Source: Falsibacillus pallidus (lineage in GTDB: Bacteria > Bacillota > Bacilli > Bacillales > DSM-25281). From it: 64,000 nt of DNA. The stretch spans positions 62,001-126,000 of the forward strand of contig NZ_QQAY01000004.1 of assembly GCF_003350505.1 (NCBI RefSeq), in the 5' to 3' direction. Of this stretch, positions 38,336 to 46,836 are shown one piece after another. The first letter of the stretch is position 1. Every line of letters starts with the position of its first letter. The notes below the pieces were generated by a model. The model saw only the letters and a program-made list of their open reading frames with translations. It was not told the DNA's origin and searched no databases. Made by a program: the position numbers and the translations under genes.

Positions 38336-38980
38336 ATGAAAGATTGTATCAGGAAGACAGAGGAATTTGTGAAGAGCTGTCTAAAAGGTGATTCATCAGG
38401 ACATGACTGGCATCATATTGACAGGGTCAGGAAAATGGCGCTTCACATCGCAGATCAAGAAAACGAAGGCGATCGTTTTATTATAGAGATGGCCGCTCTT
38501 TTGCATGATATTCCCGATGAGAAGCTGAATGAGGATATAGAAAAAGGGAAAAGGATCCTTTCGGAATGGATTGATTCCTGTTCTTTGCAGAAAGAACAGG
38601 AACAGCACATCCTTGAAATCATTTACAGCATTTCTTTCAATGGCGGCCATGAAGCAGAATTGAATTCAGTGGAAGCAATGATTGTAAGGGATGCAGATCG
38701 CCTGGATGCTATCGGAGCGATAGGGATTGCCCGGACTTTTGCATACGGTGGAAAGAAAGGATCGCCCATGTATGATCCTGCCATCAATGTCAGAAAGAAT
38801 ATGACGAAAGAGGAGTACCGCCAAGGGAAATCTTCCTCAATACATCATTTTTATGAAAAACTATTAGTGCTTCAAGAAAAAATGATGACCAATACAGCGA
38901 AAGAAATCGCTAATGAGCGCCATCATTTCATGGAACAATTTTTAGAGCAATTTTATAAAGAATGGAATGGTTATGAATGA
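38336..38980 (+). CDS. ypgQ: HD-domain phosphohydrolase (YpgQ-like)
   Basis: A 214-residue HD-superfamily protein. The metal site is built from His in HDWHHIDRV, the HD pair in ALLHDIPDE and an Asp in VRDADRLDAIGA; members act on nucleotides or other phosphates (B. subtilis YpgQ has pyrophosphohydrolase activity in vitro). ATG 38336 aligns with the family start; ATG 38303, with AAGGGG 6 nt upstream, is a real alternative that would add 11 residues. It overlaps the next gene by ATGA. Confidence 0.88.
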   Translation: MKDCIRKTEEFVKSCLKGDSSGHDWHHIDRVRKMALHIADQENEGDRFIIEMAALLHDIPDEKLNEDIEKGKRILSEWIDSCSLQKEQEQHILEIIYSISFNGGHEAELNSVEAMIVRDADRLDAIGAIGIARTFAYGGKKGSPMYDPAINVRKNMTKEEYRQGKSSSIHHFYEKLLVLQEKMMTNTAKEIANERHHFMEQFLEQFYKEWNGYE

Positions 38981-40854
38981 AAATGTTCTCAGTTGAACAA
39001 CTATCTAAATCTTATGGAGAAAAAGATCTCTTTAATAATATTTCATTTACAATATCAGAAAAAAATAGAATTGGTTTAATCGGGGTAAATGGGACAGGCA
39101 AGTCGAGTCTTTTGAAATTGATTGCTGGGATCGACCTTCCTGATACTGGGGAGATGAGTGCTCCAAAGGATTATACAATTGGCTACCTTCCTCAGGAACC
39201 TGAGGTCAATGAAGAAATATCGGTGCTCGATCAGGTATTTCTGAGCGAAGCCAAAATCATCCGGCTTCTCAAAGTATATGAGGAGACCCTATTAAAGCTT
39301 GAAATACAGCCTGAGAACGAAGAGATCCAGCAGCAGCTTTTCAGGCTCCAAAAAGATATGGATGCAAATCAGGCATGGGAAGCAAATTCAGCCGCAAAAA
39401 CGATATTAATGAAGCTGGGAATAACAGATTTCAAGCAAAAAATGGCGGAACTTTCCGGAGGTCAGAGGAAACGGGTGGCTCTTGCCCAGGTGCTTATCGA
39501 GACTCCGGACCTCCTGATACTGGATGAGCCTACCAACCACCTCGACTATGAATCTGTAAAATGGCTGGAAGATTATCTGTCAAAATACAGCGGTTCCTTG
39601 CTGCTCGTTACTCATGACCGGTACTTTCTTGATTATGTCACAAATAAAATATTTGAACTTGATAATGGCTCCCTTTATGAATACAAAGGAAATTATCAGG
39701 ATTTTATTGAAGCAAAAGCCCTTCGGGAAGAGCAGATGGCCGCATCGGAGGATAAAAGAAGGAATCTTTACCGCAATGAGCTTGCCTGGATGAGAAGAGG
39801 CGCTAAAGCAAGGTCGACTAAACAAAAGGCGCGGATACAGCGCTTTGAATCCATTGAGTCTCAATTGGGAAGCGTTCCTGCTAAAGAACAAGTGGAAATG
39901 TCTTTTAAAGGAAGCAGGCTTGGAAAACAAGTTCTTGAATTTTCAAATGCTCAGAAATCATTTGGAGATAAATGTATCTTGAAGGATTTTGATTGGCTTG
40001 TGAAACCGGGAGACCGTTTTGGCATCGTCGGTAAAAATGGAAGCGGGAAGTCCACTCTTTTAAATATGATCGCCGGCAATATGGTCCTCGATAGCGGGGA
40101 GATTAAAATTGGACAGACGGTGAAAATCGCATATTTCCAACAGAACCATGAAGAGATGGATGAAAATATGAGAATGATTGAATATGTCAGGGAATATGGG
40201 GACGTCATTGAAACGACAGATGGAGAAACTGTTTCAGCTGCACAAATGCTCGAACGGTTTTTGTTTCCGATGAATTCCCATGGGACGCTTATCAGGAAGC
40301 TTTCAGGGGGAGAGAAAAGGCGTCTGTATCTCCTTAGGCTATTGATGCAAAAACCGAATGTGCTCCTGCTTGATGAGCCGACAAATGACTTGGATACTCA
40401 GACTCTGACAGTGCTCGAAGATTATATAGAAGAGTTCCCTGGTGTAGTCATCACTGTTTCCCATGACCGCTATTTCTTGGATAAAACGTCAACACAGCTG
40501 CTTGTATTTCAAGGGGAAGGAATGATAGTTCCTTTTTACGGGATATACAGTGAATATTTAGAAAAAGAAGCACAGGAGAGTAAAGAGAAGGCGGCTCCAA
40601 TTAAAATGAAGACGGTCGCAGAAGAGACTCCTAAAAAGAAGAAAATGACCTATATGGAAAAGAAAGAATGGGAAGAAATCGAAGAAAAAATCGCTTCTGC
40701 AGAAGAGAAGCTTGAAAACGCGCAGAATGATCTGGAAAATGTCGGCAGTGACTTCGATAAAGCAAGAGTCCTGATGGAAGAGATTGAACAATATAATGAG
40801 AATCTGGAAATGCTGATTGAACGGTGGTCCTATTTATCCGAGCTTGCGGATTAG
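38977..40854 (+). CDS. yfmR: ABC-F family ATPase (YfmR/Uup type)
   Basis: A 625-residue soluble protein with two ABC domains: Walker A GVNGTGKSS (about 38) and GKNGSGKST (about 350), signatures LSGGQRKR and LSGGEKRR, Walker B LLILDEPTNHLD and VLLLDEPTNDLD. The interdomain linker (RRGAKARSTKQKARIQRF) and a C-terminal coiled coil (EEIEEKIASAEEKLENAQND) mark ABC-F proteins, which bind the ribosomal E site. YfmR relieves stalls together with EF-P in B. subtilis. ATG 38977 overlaps ypgQ. The symbol is by similarity only. Confidence 0.88.
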   Translation: MKMFSVEQLSKSYGEKDLFNNISFTISEKNRIGLIGVNGTGKSSLLKLIAGIDLPDTGEMSAPKDYTIGYLPQEPEVNEEISVLDQVFLSEAKIIRLLKVYEETLLKLEIQPENEEIQQQLFRLQKDMDANQAWEANSAAKTILMKLGITDFKQKMAELSGGQRKRVALAQVLIETPDLLILDEPTNHLDYESVKWLEDYLSKYSGSLLLVTHDRYFLDYVTNKIFELDNGSLYEYKGNYQDFIEAKALREEQMAASEDKRRNLYRNELAWMRRGAKARSTKQKARIQRFESIESQLGSVPAKEQVEMSFKGSRLGKQVLEFSNAQKSFGDKCILKDFDWLVKPGDRFGIVGKNGSGKSTLLNMIAGNMVLDSGEIKIGQTVKIAYFQQNHEEMDENMRMIEYVREYGDVIETTDGETVSAAQMLERFLFPMNSHGTLIRKLSGGEKRRLYLLRLLMQKPNVLLLDEPTNDLDTQTLTVLEDYIEEFPGVVITVSHDRYFLDKTSTQLLVFQGEGMIVPFYGIYSEYLEKEAQESKEKAAPIKMKTVAEETPKKKKMTYMEKKEWEEIEEKIASAEEKLENAQNDLENVGSDFDKARVLMEEIEQYNENLEMLIERWSYLSELAD

Positions 40855-40917
40855 CAGATAAAAAAGTCTTTATGTTACAATGATGATGGATTTTTTCGTG
40901 GAAAGGACTGTTTGATT

Positions 40918-42051
40918 ATGAATATTAAATCCATAGAACCCACTCCCAGCCCTAATACAATGAAAATTATTTTGAATCAAGAACTTCCTTCGGGAAAAAG
41001 CAATAACTATAAAAAAGAAACTGCTTCCGATGCACCAAAAATCATCCAGGATATCCTGGAGATTGAAGGTGTAAAGGGTGTTTATCATGTTGCAGATTTT
41101 TTAGCGGTAGAAAGATATGGGAAGGTGGATTGGCAGGAAATTCTTCCTAAAGTGCGGACGGCTTTTGGTGAAGAAGCTGATGCTAGAGAAGAGGGGATCA
41201 AACCCGACGAGCACTTCGGTGAAGTAAATGCCTCCGTACAATTTTTCAAAGGCATTCCAATGCAGATCAAACTGACTGATGGGAATGAGGAAAGAAGATT
41301 CGGCCTTCCTGAAGCATATATAACTGCAGTGGGTGCTGCGCAAAAGCAAGAAGATAATGTAGTTTTGGCAAGAAAATGGAAAGACTACGGCATCCGCTAC
41401 GGAGAACTTGACCAAATCGGTCAAGAACTTAAGGAAGAAATCGTGGCAGCTTATCCTCAATCCAGATTGGATGAACTGGTAAGTGAAGCACAGTCCCCTG
41501 AGAAGAAAAGCGAAACAGTACGCCAAAAGAAAAAAGTGACAGTTGAAATGTTTGACAACCCTGATTGGCGCAAAAGATACCAGCTCCTCGATCAAATGGA
41601 CGATCCTGAGTTGGAGGATCTTCCTCTTCTTGAGCAGGCATTGAATGATGAAAAACCTTCTATTCGCCGTTTGGCTGTCGTATATTTAGGGATGATCGAG
41701 GATAAGAGTGTCCTTCCATTTCTATATAAAGGACTTAAGGACAAAACGGTCATGGTAAGGCGGACAGCGGGAGATTGCTTATCCGACTTGGGCTATGAAG
41801 AAGCAATGGAAGAAATGATGGAAGCATTGAAGGACACAAGCAAAATTGTCCGATGGCGTGCAGCGATGTTTTTATACGAAGTGGGAGATGAAACGGCGCT
41901 TCCAGCTTTAAAGAACGCAGAAAATGATCCTGAATTCGAAGTGAGCCTCCAAGTTAAAATGGCAATTGAAAGAATTGAGGGCGGCGAAGAAGCAAAAGGA
42001 TCGGTTTGGAAACAAATGACGGAAGCGAGAAATAAGAAAGAAAGAGAATAA
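40918..42051 (+). CDS. ypgR: HEAT-repeat protein, virulence factor C family (YpgR-like)
   Basis: A 377-residue protein. The N-terminus (about 1-85, with EPTPSPNTMKIILNQELP) is a NifU/Nfu N-terminal-type domain; the C-terminal half has at least three HEAT repeats (PSIRRLAVVYLGMIEDKSVL, VMVRRTAGDCLSDLG, IVRWRAAMFLYEVGDETAL). It resembles staphylococcal conserved virulence factor C. It may be an iron-sulfur or protein scaffold; role unproved. ATG 40918 is used, with GGAAAGGA 10 nt upstream; TTG 40912 is an alternative. brxA follows 14 nt later. Confidence 0.85.
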   Translation: MNIKSIEPTPSPNTMKIILNQELPSGKSNNYKKETASDAPKIIQDILEIEGVKGVYHVADFLAVERYGKVDWQEILPKVRTAFGEEADAREEGIKPDEHFGEVNASVQFFKGIPMQIKLTDGNEERRFGLPEAYITAVGAAQKQEDNVVLARKWKDYGIRYGELDQIGQELKEEIVAAYPQSRLDELVSEAQSPEKKSETVRQKKKVTVEMFDNPDWRKRYQLLDQMDDPELEDLPLLEQALNDEKPSIRRLAVVYLGMIEDKSVLPFLYKGLKDKTVMVRRTAGDCLSDLGYEEAMEEMMEALKDTSKIVRWRAAMFLYEVGDETALPALKNAENDPEFEVSLQVKMAIERIEGGEEAKGSVWKQMTEARNKKERE

Positions 42052-42065
42052 AGGAGGAAACGTAA

Positions 42066-42500
42066 ATGTCAATGGCATATGAAGAATATATGAGACAGAT
42101 GGTCATTCCTATGAGACAGGAATTGGTTAGAGCTGGCTTCAAGGAATTACTTTCTGGAGAAGAAGTAGAGGAATTTATGGAGAACAATGAAGGGACTGTA
42201 CTGGTGGTCGTCAATTCTGTATGCGGTTGTGCAGCAGGATTGGCTCGTCCTGCAGCCACTCAAGCGGTTGTAGCATCTGATAAATCCCCTGATCATCTTG
42301 TAACTGTCTTTGCCGGCCAGGATAAAGAGGCTACTGAAAAAATGAGGGAATACTTCGAAGGCTTTGAACCATCCTCTCCATCCATGGCACTTATTAAAGG
42401 AAAAGAAGTTCTTCATTTTATTCCAAGGGAAGACATAGAAGATCATACAATGGAAGAAATCATCCATAATTTAATGGGTGCGTTTGATAAACATTGTTAA
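42066..42500 (+). CDS. brxA: Bacilliredoxin BrxA
   Basis: A 144-residue thioredoxin-fold protein with the CGC active site (Cys53-Gly54-Cys55) in VVVNSVCGCAAGLARPA. It removes bacillithiol from S-bacillithiolated proteins after oxidative stress. Nearly identical to B. subtilis YphP/BrxA in length and motif. AAAGGAGG precedes ATG 42066. It ends in a terminator before ypiP. Confidence 0.96.
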   Translation: MSMAYEEYMRQMVIPMRQELVRAGFKELLSGEEVEEFMENNEGTVLVVVNSVCGCAAGLARPAATQAVVASDKSPDHLVTVFAGQDKEATEKMREYFEGFEPSSPSMALIKGKEVLHFIPREDIEDHTMEEIIHNLMGAFDKHC

Positions 42501-42507
42501 TGAAGCG

Positions 42508-42538
42508 AAAAGGATGCCTAAATGGCATCCTTTCTATT
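42508..42538 (+). terminator. Terminator after brxA
   Basis: AAAGGATGCC and GGCATCCTTT form a 10-bp stem with TAAAT loop, then CTATTT. It argues that the next gene starts downstream, at 42562. Confidence 0.75.
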
Positions 42539-42561
42539 TGAATGTAAAAGAGGTGAAGAGT

Positions 42562-43347
42562 TTGTTTTTAACTACATCAGAAAGAACCAATGAAAATCTG
42601 ACTGACAGAGCTAAAATTGCTGCACAGGAATTAGGCATCCCATATGTGGACAGAAAAAAAGAAACACTGGTTTCCATGCAGGAAAGACTACAGGATAATT
42701 GCATTGTAATGGGGAAGACGAGAATGGAATTATATCATTTCAAAAAGGATTCCATGAGAGAGGTCCCATTTTTCTTTCATCCGAACTCTGCCAATTTCAG
42801 GGTCAAGAGATTGATCAAAGGGGAATCGGATCCATTAATAGAGGTCATGGAGCTTGAAGCGGGTATGAAGGTATTGGACTGTACACTCGGACTTGCATCG
42901 GACAGTATTGTAATGAGCTTCGCGGCAGGCGAGGACGGAAAAATTACAGGTCTTGAGGGTAATCCGTATGTAGCCTATATAGTAGCTGCCGGACTTCATT
43001 CCTGGGGGACAGGCATTCCAGAATTGGATGCTGCCATGAAAAGGATTGAAGTTATTTCCTCCACACACCTGGAGTACTTAAAGAGCTGCGAGGATGGTTC
43101 ATTTGATATTGTTTATCTTGATCCCATGTTCGAAGAATCCATCAAGGAGTCAGAGGGAATCAATGCGATGCGGGATTGGGCAGTCTATACTGAGTTGTCA
43201 GATGAAGTAGTTGAAGAGGCCAAGAGGGTGGCAGCAAAAAAGGTTGTACTCAAAGAGCATTTTCGCTCCCCTTTGTTTAAAAAATATGGTTTTCGGCAGA
43301 TTATCCGCAAGTCATCCAAGTTCCATTTTGGAGTCCTGGATAAGTAA
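42562..43347 (+). CDS. ypiP: Class I SAM-dependent methyltransferase (YpiP-like)
   Basis: A 261-residue methyltransferase of the YpiP group. The SAM motif is VLDCTLGLASDSIVMSFAAG, then ITGLEGNPYVAYIVA; a DPMF box (VYLDPMFEES) replaces the usual NPPY. Its substrate is unknown. The open frame begins at 42478, overlapping brxA and running through a terminator hairpin, so TTG 42562 with AGAGGTG 6 nt upstream is preferred. A hairpin and repeats follow. Confidence 0.8.
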   Translation: MFLTTSERTNENLTDRAKIAAQELGIPYVDRKKETLVSMQERLQDNCIVMGKTRMELYHFKKDSMREVPFFFHPNSANFRVKRLIKGESDPLIEVMELEAGMKVLDCTLGLASDSIVMSFAAGEDGKITGLEGNPYVAYIVAAGLHSWGTGIPELDAAMKRIEVISSTHLEYLKSCEDGSFDIVYLDPMFEESIKESEGINAMRDWAVYTELSDEVVEEAKRVAAKKVVLKEHFRSPLFKKYGFRQIIRKSSKFHFGVLDK

Positions 43348-43377
43348 AAGGGCGCTCTGAGTATTCAGGCGCCCTTT
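43347..43377 (+). terminator. Hairpin after ypiP
   Basis: AAAGGGCGC and GCGCCCTTT form a 9-bp stem around CTCTGAGTATTCAG-type loop; the T-run is short, so efficiency is uncertain. Confidence 0.55.
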
Positions 43378-43384
43378 CAGTTCT

Positions 43385-43500
43385 GTCCAGCTCCAGCGCC
43401 TAGCCCCTCGAGACATAAGCCGCACCTCTACGGAAATCAGGATTTCCTTCGAGTTCCGTCTTATGCTGGTCGGGGCTGATCGAGGCGCTTGCGCTTTTCT
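43385..43500 (+). repeat. Intergenic repeat family A, copy 2
   Basis: A 116-bp copy of the element at 38145-38258, same orientation, differing at only a few positions. It is followed, after two bases, by a family B element, so the two families sit in tandem here. Confidence 0.9.
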
Positions 43501-43502
43501 TT

Positions 43503-43650
43503 GTCCAGCTCCGCCTCCTAGAGGCTGGGAGACTTCGCTCAGCACACTTACGATAAGTCATCATCGATTCGCTGTGCTCAACGTGATTCCTTTATCTCGT
43601 GTGGCTGCGCTCCAGTCTCTACGCCTCTGAACAGTCGGCTCCGCTTTTCT
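43503..43650 (+). repeat. Intergenic repeat family B, copy 1
   Basis: A 148-bp element beginning GTCCAGCTCCGCC and ending CGGCTCCGCTTTTCT, shared with 55443-55590. Shared internal blocks include GAGGCTGGGAG, AGCACACTTACGATAAGTCA, TCCTTTATCTCGTG and GCCTCTGAACAG. Its outermost bases match those of family A although the interior differs. Confidence 0.88.
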
Positions 43651-43653
43651 TAA

Positions 43654-43728
43654 TTAATCTGTTATCGATAAAAAAACAAAGTATGCAAGCATTACTACAC
43701 ATCCAATGACAGCAAAAGTATCAGCCAT
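43654..43728 (-). CDS. 24-residue hydrophobic peptide
   Basis: ATG at 43728 follows AAGGGGTG by about 7 nt and opens 24 codons to TAA. Residues 5-20 are hydrophobic (FAVIGCVVMLAYFVFL), so a membrane peptide. An in-frame GTG 48 nt upstream lacks a ribosome site. It lies between a repeat element and ypjP, on the opposite strand from its neighbours. Unknown; could be a small regulatory or toxin-like peptide, or chance. Confidence 0.45.
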   Translation of the reverse strand: MADTFAVIGCVVMLAYFVFLSITD

Positions 43729-43909
43729 CCAGATACACCCCTTTTTCCTGTTTTTATTATTATTTCCTTTTTTCACTATGAACAAACTTTTTTCCTATTT
43801 TTCAATTTCTGTCTGATAATTTGAAACCTTTTCTACATTTGTTCGTAGAAAGCTAGTATAATAATTATGAAGAGATGACACGATCAATTCGCAAGAAAGG
43901 ATTTTTAGC

Positions 43910-44509
43910 ATGAAAATATGGCTTCGCAAATCGTTTGTTGTCCTGATTTCCATCTTGTCCTTCGGCATGGTAACACCGTCACAGGCGTTCATGGCCGAGA
44001 ATCAGACATTAGATAAAGCAGAACAGCAGACTACTCCACAACTTGAAAATAATTATGATGACAAGGCAGAAAGAAGCGGCCTATTTGATGATACCGATTC
44101 AAGGGATGCAATCATTGGGATAGTCATGAAAGAAGCAGAGAAGCAATCCTTTGAAAAATTCGGGCAAAAAATTACTCCGGTCATCGAAAATGAATTCAAG
44201 GACATCATCCTGCCGAATATTCAAAAGGCAATCGAGATGACCATTGACCAATATCCGAAAGAGGACCTAAGCCATCTGGCCATTTCAGAAGATCCAAGCG
44301 GTGGAACAAGTGAAAAAATATTTCATATCTATAATGCCAATACCGGGAATGACGTAATTCGCTTTCATGTTAGAAGGGACCACCCGCCGCTCGAAGGATA
44401 TTACTTCAATTTTCATTATCATACATACCATGATCAGTTCCAGACCCACTATGATCTAGGGATGATCTATTGGGATAAAAATACCCCGCCAAAATGGATG
44501 TCTGCATAG
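43910..44509 (+). CDS. ypjP: YpjP-like secreted protein
   Basis: A 199-residue protein with an N-terminal signal peptide (basic MKIWLRK, hydrophobic FVVLISILSFGMV, cleavage near SQA-F, about residue 27). The mature part is acidic and helical, then beta-rich with many aromatics (HYHTYHDQFQTHYDLGMIYW). It fits the YpjP family, unknown function, near thyA in B. subtilis. AAAGG lies upstream of ATG 43910. A terminator follows. Confidence 0.8.
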   Translation: MKIWLRKSFVVLISILSFGMVTPSQAFMAENQTLDKAEQQTTPQLENNYDDKAERSGLFDDTDSRDAIIGIVMKEAEKQSFEKFGQKITPVIENEFKDIILPNIQKAIEMTIDQYPKEDLSHLAISEDPSGGTSEKIFHIYNANTGNDVIRFHVRRDHPPLEGYYFNFHYHTYHDQFQTHYDLGMIYWDKNTPPKWMSA

Positions 44510-44529
44510 GCTGATATTATTTGAGATTA

Positions 44530-44560
44530 AAAAGAACCTTCCTTGAAAGGTTCTTTTTTT
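44530..44560 (+). terminator. Terminator after ypjP
   Basis: AAGAACCTT and AAGGTTCTT form a 9-bp stem followed by TTTTTTT. Confidence 0.9.
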
Positions 44561-44563
44561 ATT

Positions 44564-44649
44564 GGCTCTTTTCTCAAAGTTTGCTGCTTTAGCCATAAAA
44601 ACGTGCTAACTTATGCAAACTATGCAAGAAATATAGTTAGAAAAGAGCC
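44564..44649. mobile_element. MITE-like 86-bp element with 11-bp terminal inverted repeats
   Basis: GGCTCTTTTCT at 44564-44574 is repeated exactly inverted as AGAAAAGAGCC at 44639-44649. The interior is AT-rich and noncoding. No clear target duplication is visible. It looks like a non-autonomous transposon remnant; an extended RNA hairpin is the other reading. Confidence 0.5.
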
Positions 44650-44688
44650 TGGATACTCCATTTCAACGTACACAACAGGTACAATGAC

Positions 44689-44714
44689 GTTAAAATCGGC
44701 ATTAAGATTTTAAC
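44689..44714. promoter_or_regulatory. Palindrome upstream of thyA
   Basis: GTTAAAATC and GATTTTAAC form a perfect 9-bp inverted repeat with an 8-nt spacer, ending 8 nt before the candidate thyA -35. No T-run follows, so a protein-binding operator is more likely than a terminator. Confidence 0.45.
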
Positions 44715-44721
44715 AACAAGG

Positions 44722-44751
44722 TTTACGAATACTATCTTTTTATTTCATAAT
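44722..44751 (+). promoter_or_regulatory. Candidate thyA-dfrA promoter
   Basis: TTTACG (44722-44727), an 18-nt spacer and CATAAT (44746-44751), 30 nt before the thyA start. Confidence 0.4.
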
Positions 44752-44781
44752 AGAGGTAATCATTCTTTAGGGGGACAACAG

Positions 44782-45576
44782 ATGAAGCAATATTTAGACT
44801 TATGCCGACATGTATTAGAAAATGGAACAAAAAAAGAAGATCGAACAGGGACAGGAACGCTCAGTACGTTCGGCTATCAAATGAGATTCGACCTCAATGA
44901 AGGCTTTCCGCTGATCACCACAAAAAAACTTCATCTGAAATCCATCATCCATGAACTGCTATGGTTTTTAAAAGGCGATACCAACGTACGCTACCTGCAG
45001 GAAAACGGTGTTCGAATCTGGAATGAATGGGCAGATGAAAATGGCGAATTGGGGCCGGTATATGGGCGGCAATGGCGCTCCTGGAGTACCGGCGACGGGA
45101 CGACAGTTGACCAAATCACTGAACTGATAGAAACAATCAAAAATAACCCTGACTCAAGAAGGATGATTGTGAATGCATGGAACGTCGGGGAAATTGACAA
45201 GATGGCCCTTCCGCCATGCCATTGTCTTTTTCAATTTTACGTTGCGAATGGAAAATTGTCCTGTCAGCTTTATCAAAGATCGGCAGATGTTTTCCTCGGG
45301 GTGCCGTTTAACATTGCATCCTATGCGCTTTTAACGATGATGGTGGCGCAGGTATGCGGTCTTGAACCGGGAGAATTCGTTCATACTTTTGGAGATGTCC
45401 ATATCTACTCCAACCATATCGACCAAGTCAAACTTCAGTTGGAAAGGGATCCATACCCACTCCCAACGATGAAGATCAATCCTGAAGTGCAGGATATATT
45501 CGGCTTCCGATTTGAAGATTTTGAATTAACGGGCTATCAGTCCCATCCACATATAAAAGGGGCTGTGAGTGTATGA
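44782..45576 (+). CDS. thyA: Thymidylate synthase
   Basis: A 264-residue ThyA-type enzyme that methylates dUMP to dTMP using methylene-THF. Active-site Cys146 lies in [29 protein letters not shown] binds dUMP and folate. The length is that of the E. coli-like 264-residue form, equivalent to B. subtilis ThyB. AGGGGGAC precedes ATG 44782. It overlaps dfrA by ATGA, so the two folate enzymes are co-translated. Confidence 0.97.
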   Translation: MKQYLDLCRHVLENGTKKEDRTGTGTLSTFGYQMRFDLNEGFPLITTKKLHLKSIIHELLWFLKGDTNVRYLQENGVRIWNEWADENGELGPVYGRQWRSWSTGDGTTVDQITELIETIKNNPDSRRMIVNAWNVGEIDKMALPPCHCLFQFYVANGKLSCQLYQRSADVFLGVPFNIASYALLTMMVAQVCGLEPGEFVHTFGDVHIYSNHIDQVKLQLERDPYPLPTMKINPEVQDIFGFRFEDFELTGYQSHPHIKGAVSV

Positions 45577-46058
45577 TTTCTTTTATATTTGCTATGGATC
45601 AAGAAGGTTTGATCGGAAGTGACAATTCGCTTCCGTGGAGACTTCCGGAAGATCTTAAGTTTTTCAAAACAACAACCATGCATCACCCGATCGTAATGGG
45701 GAGAAAAACGTATGAATCCATCGGGAAGCCATTACCAGGCAGGACGAATATTATACTAACCAGAGATGCCGCATATAAAAAAGGCGACTACATGCTCTTT
45801 CATGAAAAAGAATCATTGCTGAATTGGATTGATAATCAGGATAAAGAAGTTTTCATAACCGGTGGGGCAGAACTTTTCCGCCTGTTTATAGATGAAGTCG
45901 ATCAAATGTATGTCACAAAAATTGAAGAAACATTTCAAGGGGATACATACTTTCGTGATGTAATCTGGGATGAATGGAATTTGGTTTGGTCAACAAAAGG
46001 TGTTAAAAATGAAAAAAACCCATATGACTACCAGTTTATGAAATATAGAAAAAAATAA
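45573..46058 (+). CDS. dfrA: Dihydrofolate reductase
   Basis: A 161-residue enzyme that regenerates tetrahydrofolate from the dihydrofolate made by Thy[21 protein letters not shown] holds the Met20-type loop and the catalytic acidic residue; [11 protein letters not shown] and ITGGAELF are the other family blocks. ATG 45573 overlaps the thyA stop codon. A terminator follows. Confidence 0.97.
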   Translation: MISFIFAMDQEGLIGSDNSLPWRLPEDLKFFKTTTMHHPIVMGRKTYESIGKPLPGRTNIILTRDAAYKKGDYMLFHEKESLLNWIDNQDKEVFITGGAELFRLFIDEVDQMYVTKIEETFQGDTYFRDVIWDEWNLVWSTKGVKNEKNPYDYQFMKYRKK

Positions 46059-46082
46059 AGAGGGGCCCTGTGCCCCTCTTTA
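46057..46082. terminator. Bidirectional terminator between dfrA and the hemolysin III gene
   Basis: AAAGAGGGG and CCCCTCTTT form a 9-bp stem around CCCTGTG-type loop between convergent genes. Confidence 0.8.
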
Positions 46083-46091
46083 CATTTAGTC

Positions 46092-46727
46092 TTAAACATA
46101 AAATAGCACGCAGAAATACATGAGTGCACTGCCGCCAAGTACGAACAGATGCCAAATTGCATGGTTGAAGGGTATCTTTTGCCAGATGTAAAATATTGCT
46201 CCAACTGAATAAAGAATCCCGCCAGTCAACAAGAACATGAAACCTGAAGGGGTCAAGTTGTGATACAGGGGCTGGATTGCAATGATGATGAGCCATCCCA
46301 TCAAGACGTAAAAAATAGTGGATAGCAGTTGAAACCTATCAATGAAAAGGCACTTGAATACAATTCCGCATACCGCAAGAAGCCAGATCAATCCAAAAAG
46401 CACCCATCCCAGGGTTCCTTTTAGCGTGATTAAGACAAAAGGGGTATAGGTCCCTGCAATCAATAAATAAATGGCAGAATGATCAAGGATAGCAAAAACC
46501 CTTTTTGCTTTAGAAGGTTTAAAGCTGTGTAGCATCGTTGAAAATAGATATAATAGAAGCATAGAAATCCCAAAAACCAAAAAGCTGCCCATGTACCAGC
46601 CATCCTGTTTATGTGAAGCAATCACAATTAGAATGACAAGGGCGGGGATGCTCAATAAAAATCCGATCCCATGTGTAATGGCGTTGGCCAATTCTTCTTT
46701 CCAGTCTTCAAAATGAGTGGATGTCAA
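46092..46727 (-). CDS. yplQ: Hemolysin III/PAQR family membrane protein (YplQ-like)
   Basis: A 211-residue protein with seven hydrophobic segments. ANAITHGIGFLLSIPALVIL, the DHSAIYLLIAGTYTPF block and the C-terminal HAIWHLFVLGGSALMYF supply the Ser/His/Asp residues that bind zinc in PAQR-type hydrolases. In bacteria (TrhA) it affects membrane homeostasis; hemolysis is likely incidental. It starts at TTG 46727, 8 nt after AGCGAGG; the ATG codons nearby have no site. Confidence 0.9.
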   Translation of the reverse strand: MTSTHFEDWKEELANAITHGIGFLLSIPALVILIVIASHKQDGWYMGSFLVFGISMLLLYLFSTMLHSFKPSKAKRVFAILDHSAIYLLIAGTYTPFVLITLKGTLGWVLFGLIWLLAVCGIVFKCLFIDRFQLLSTIFYVLMGWLIIIAIQPLYHNLTPSGFMFLLTGGILYSVGAIFYIWQKIPFNHAIWHLFVLGGSALMYFCVLFYV

Positions 46728-46836
46728 TAATTGAACCTCGCTTTCTCTTTATTTTAAATTATCATAAACCTCAATCATAAAAGCTGCAAATATTTTCTGA
46801 ATTTCCTTTGAAAAGGCAGAAGGGATGTGAAAGGTT

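Noticed and set aside
42478-42561. Upstream extension of ypiP to GTG 42478
   Set aside because: It would overlap brxA and run through the brxA terminator hairpin; TTG 42562 has a proper ribosome site.
44564-44649. Riboswitch or T-box upstream of thyA
   Set aside because: No T-box motif, no known riboswitch core and no terminator before thyA; the perfect ends fit a MITE-like element better.
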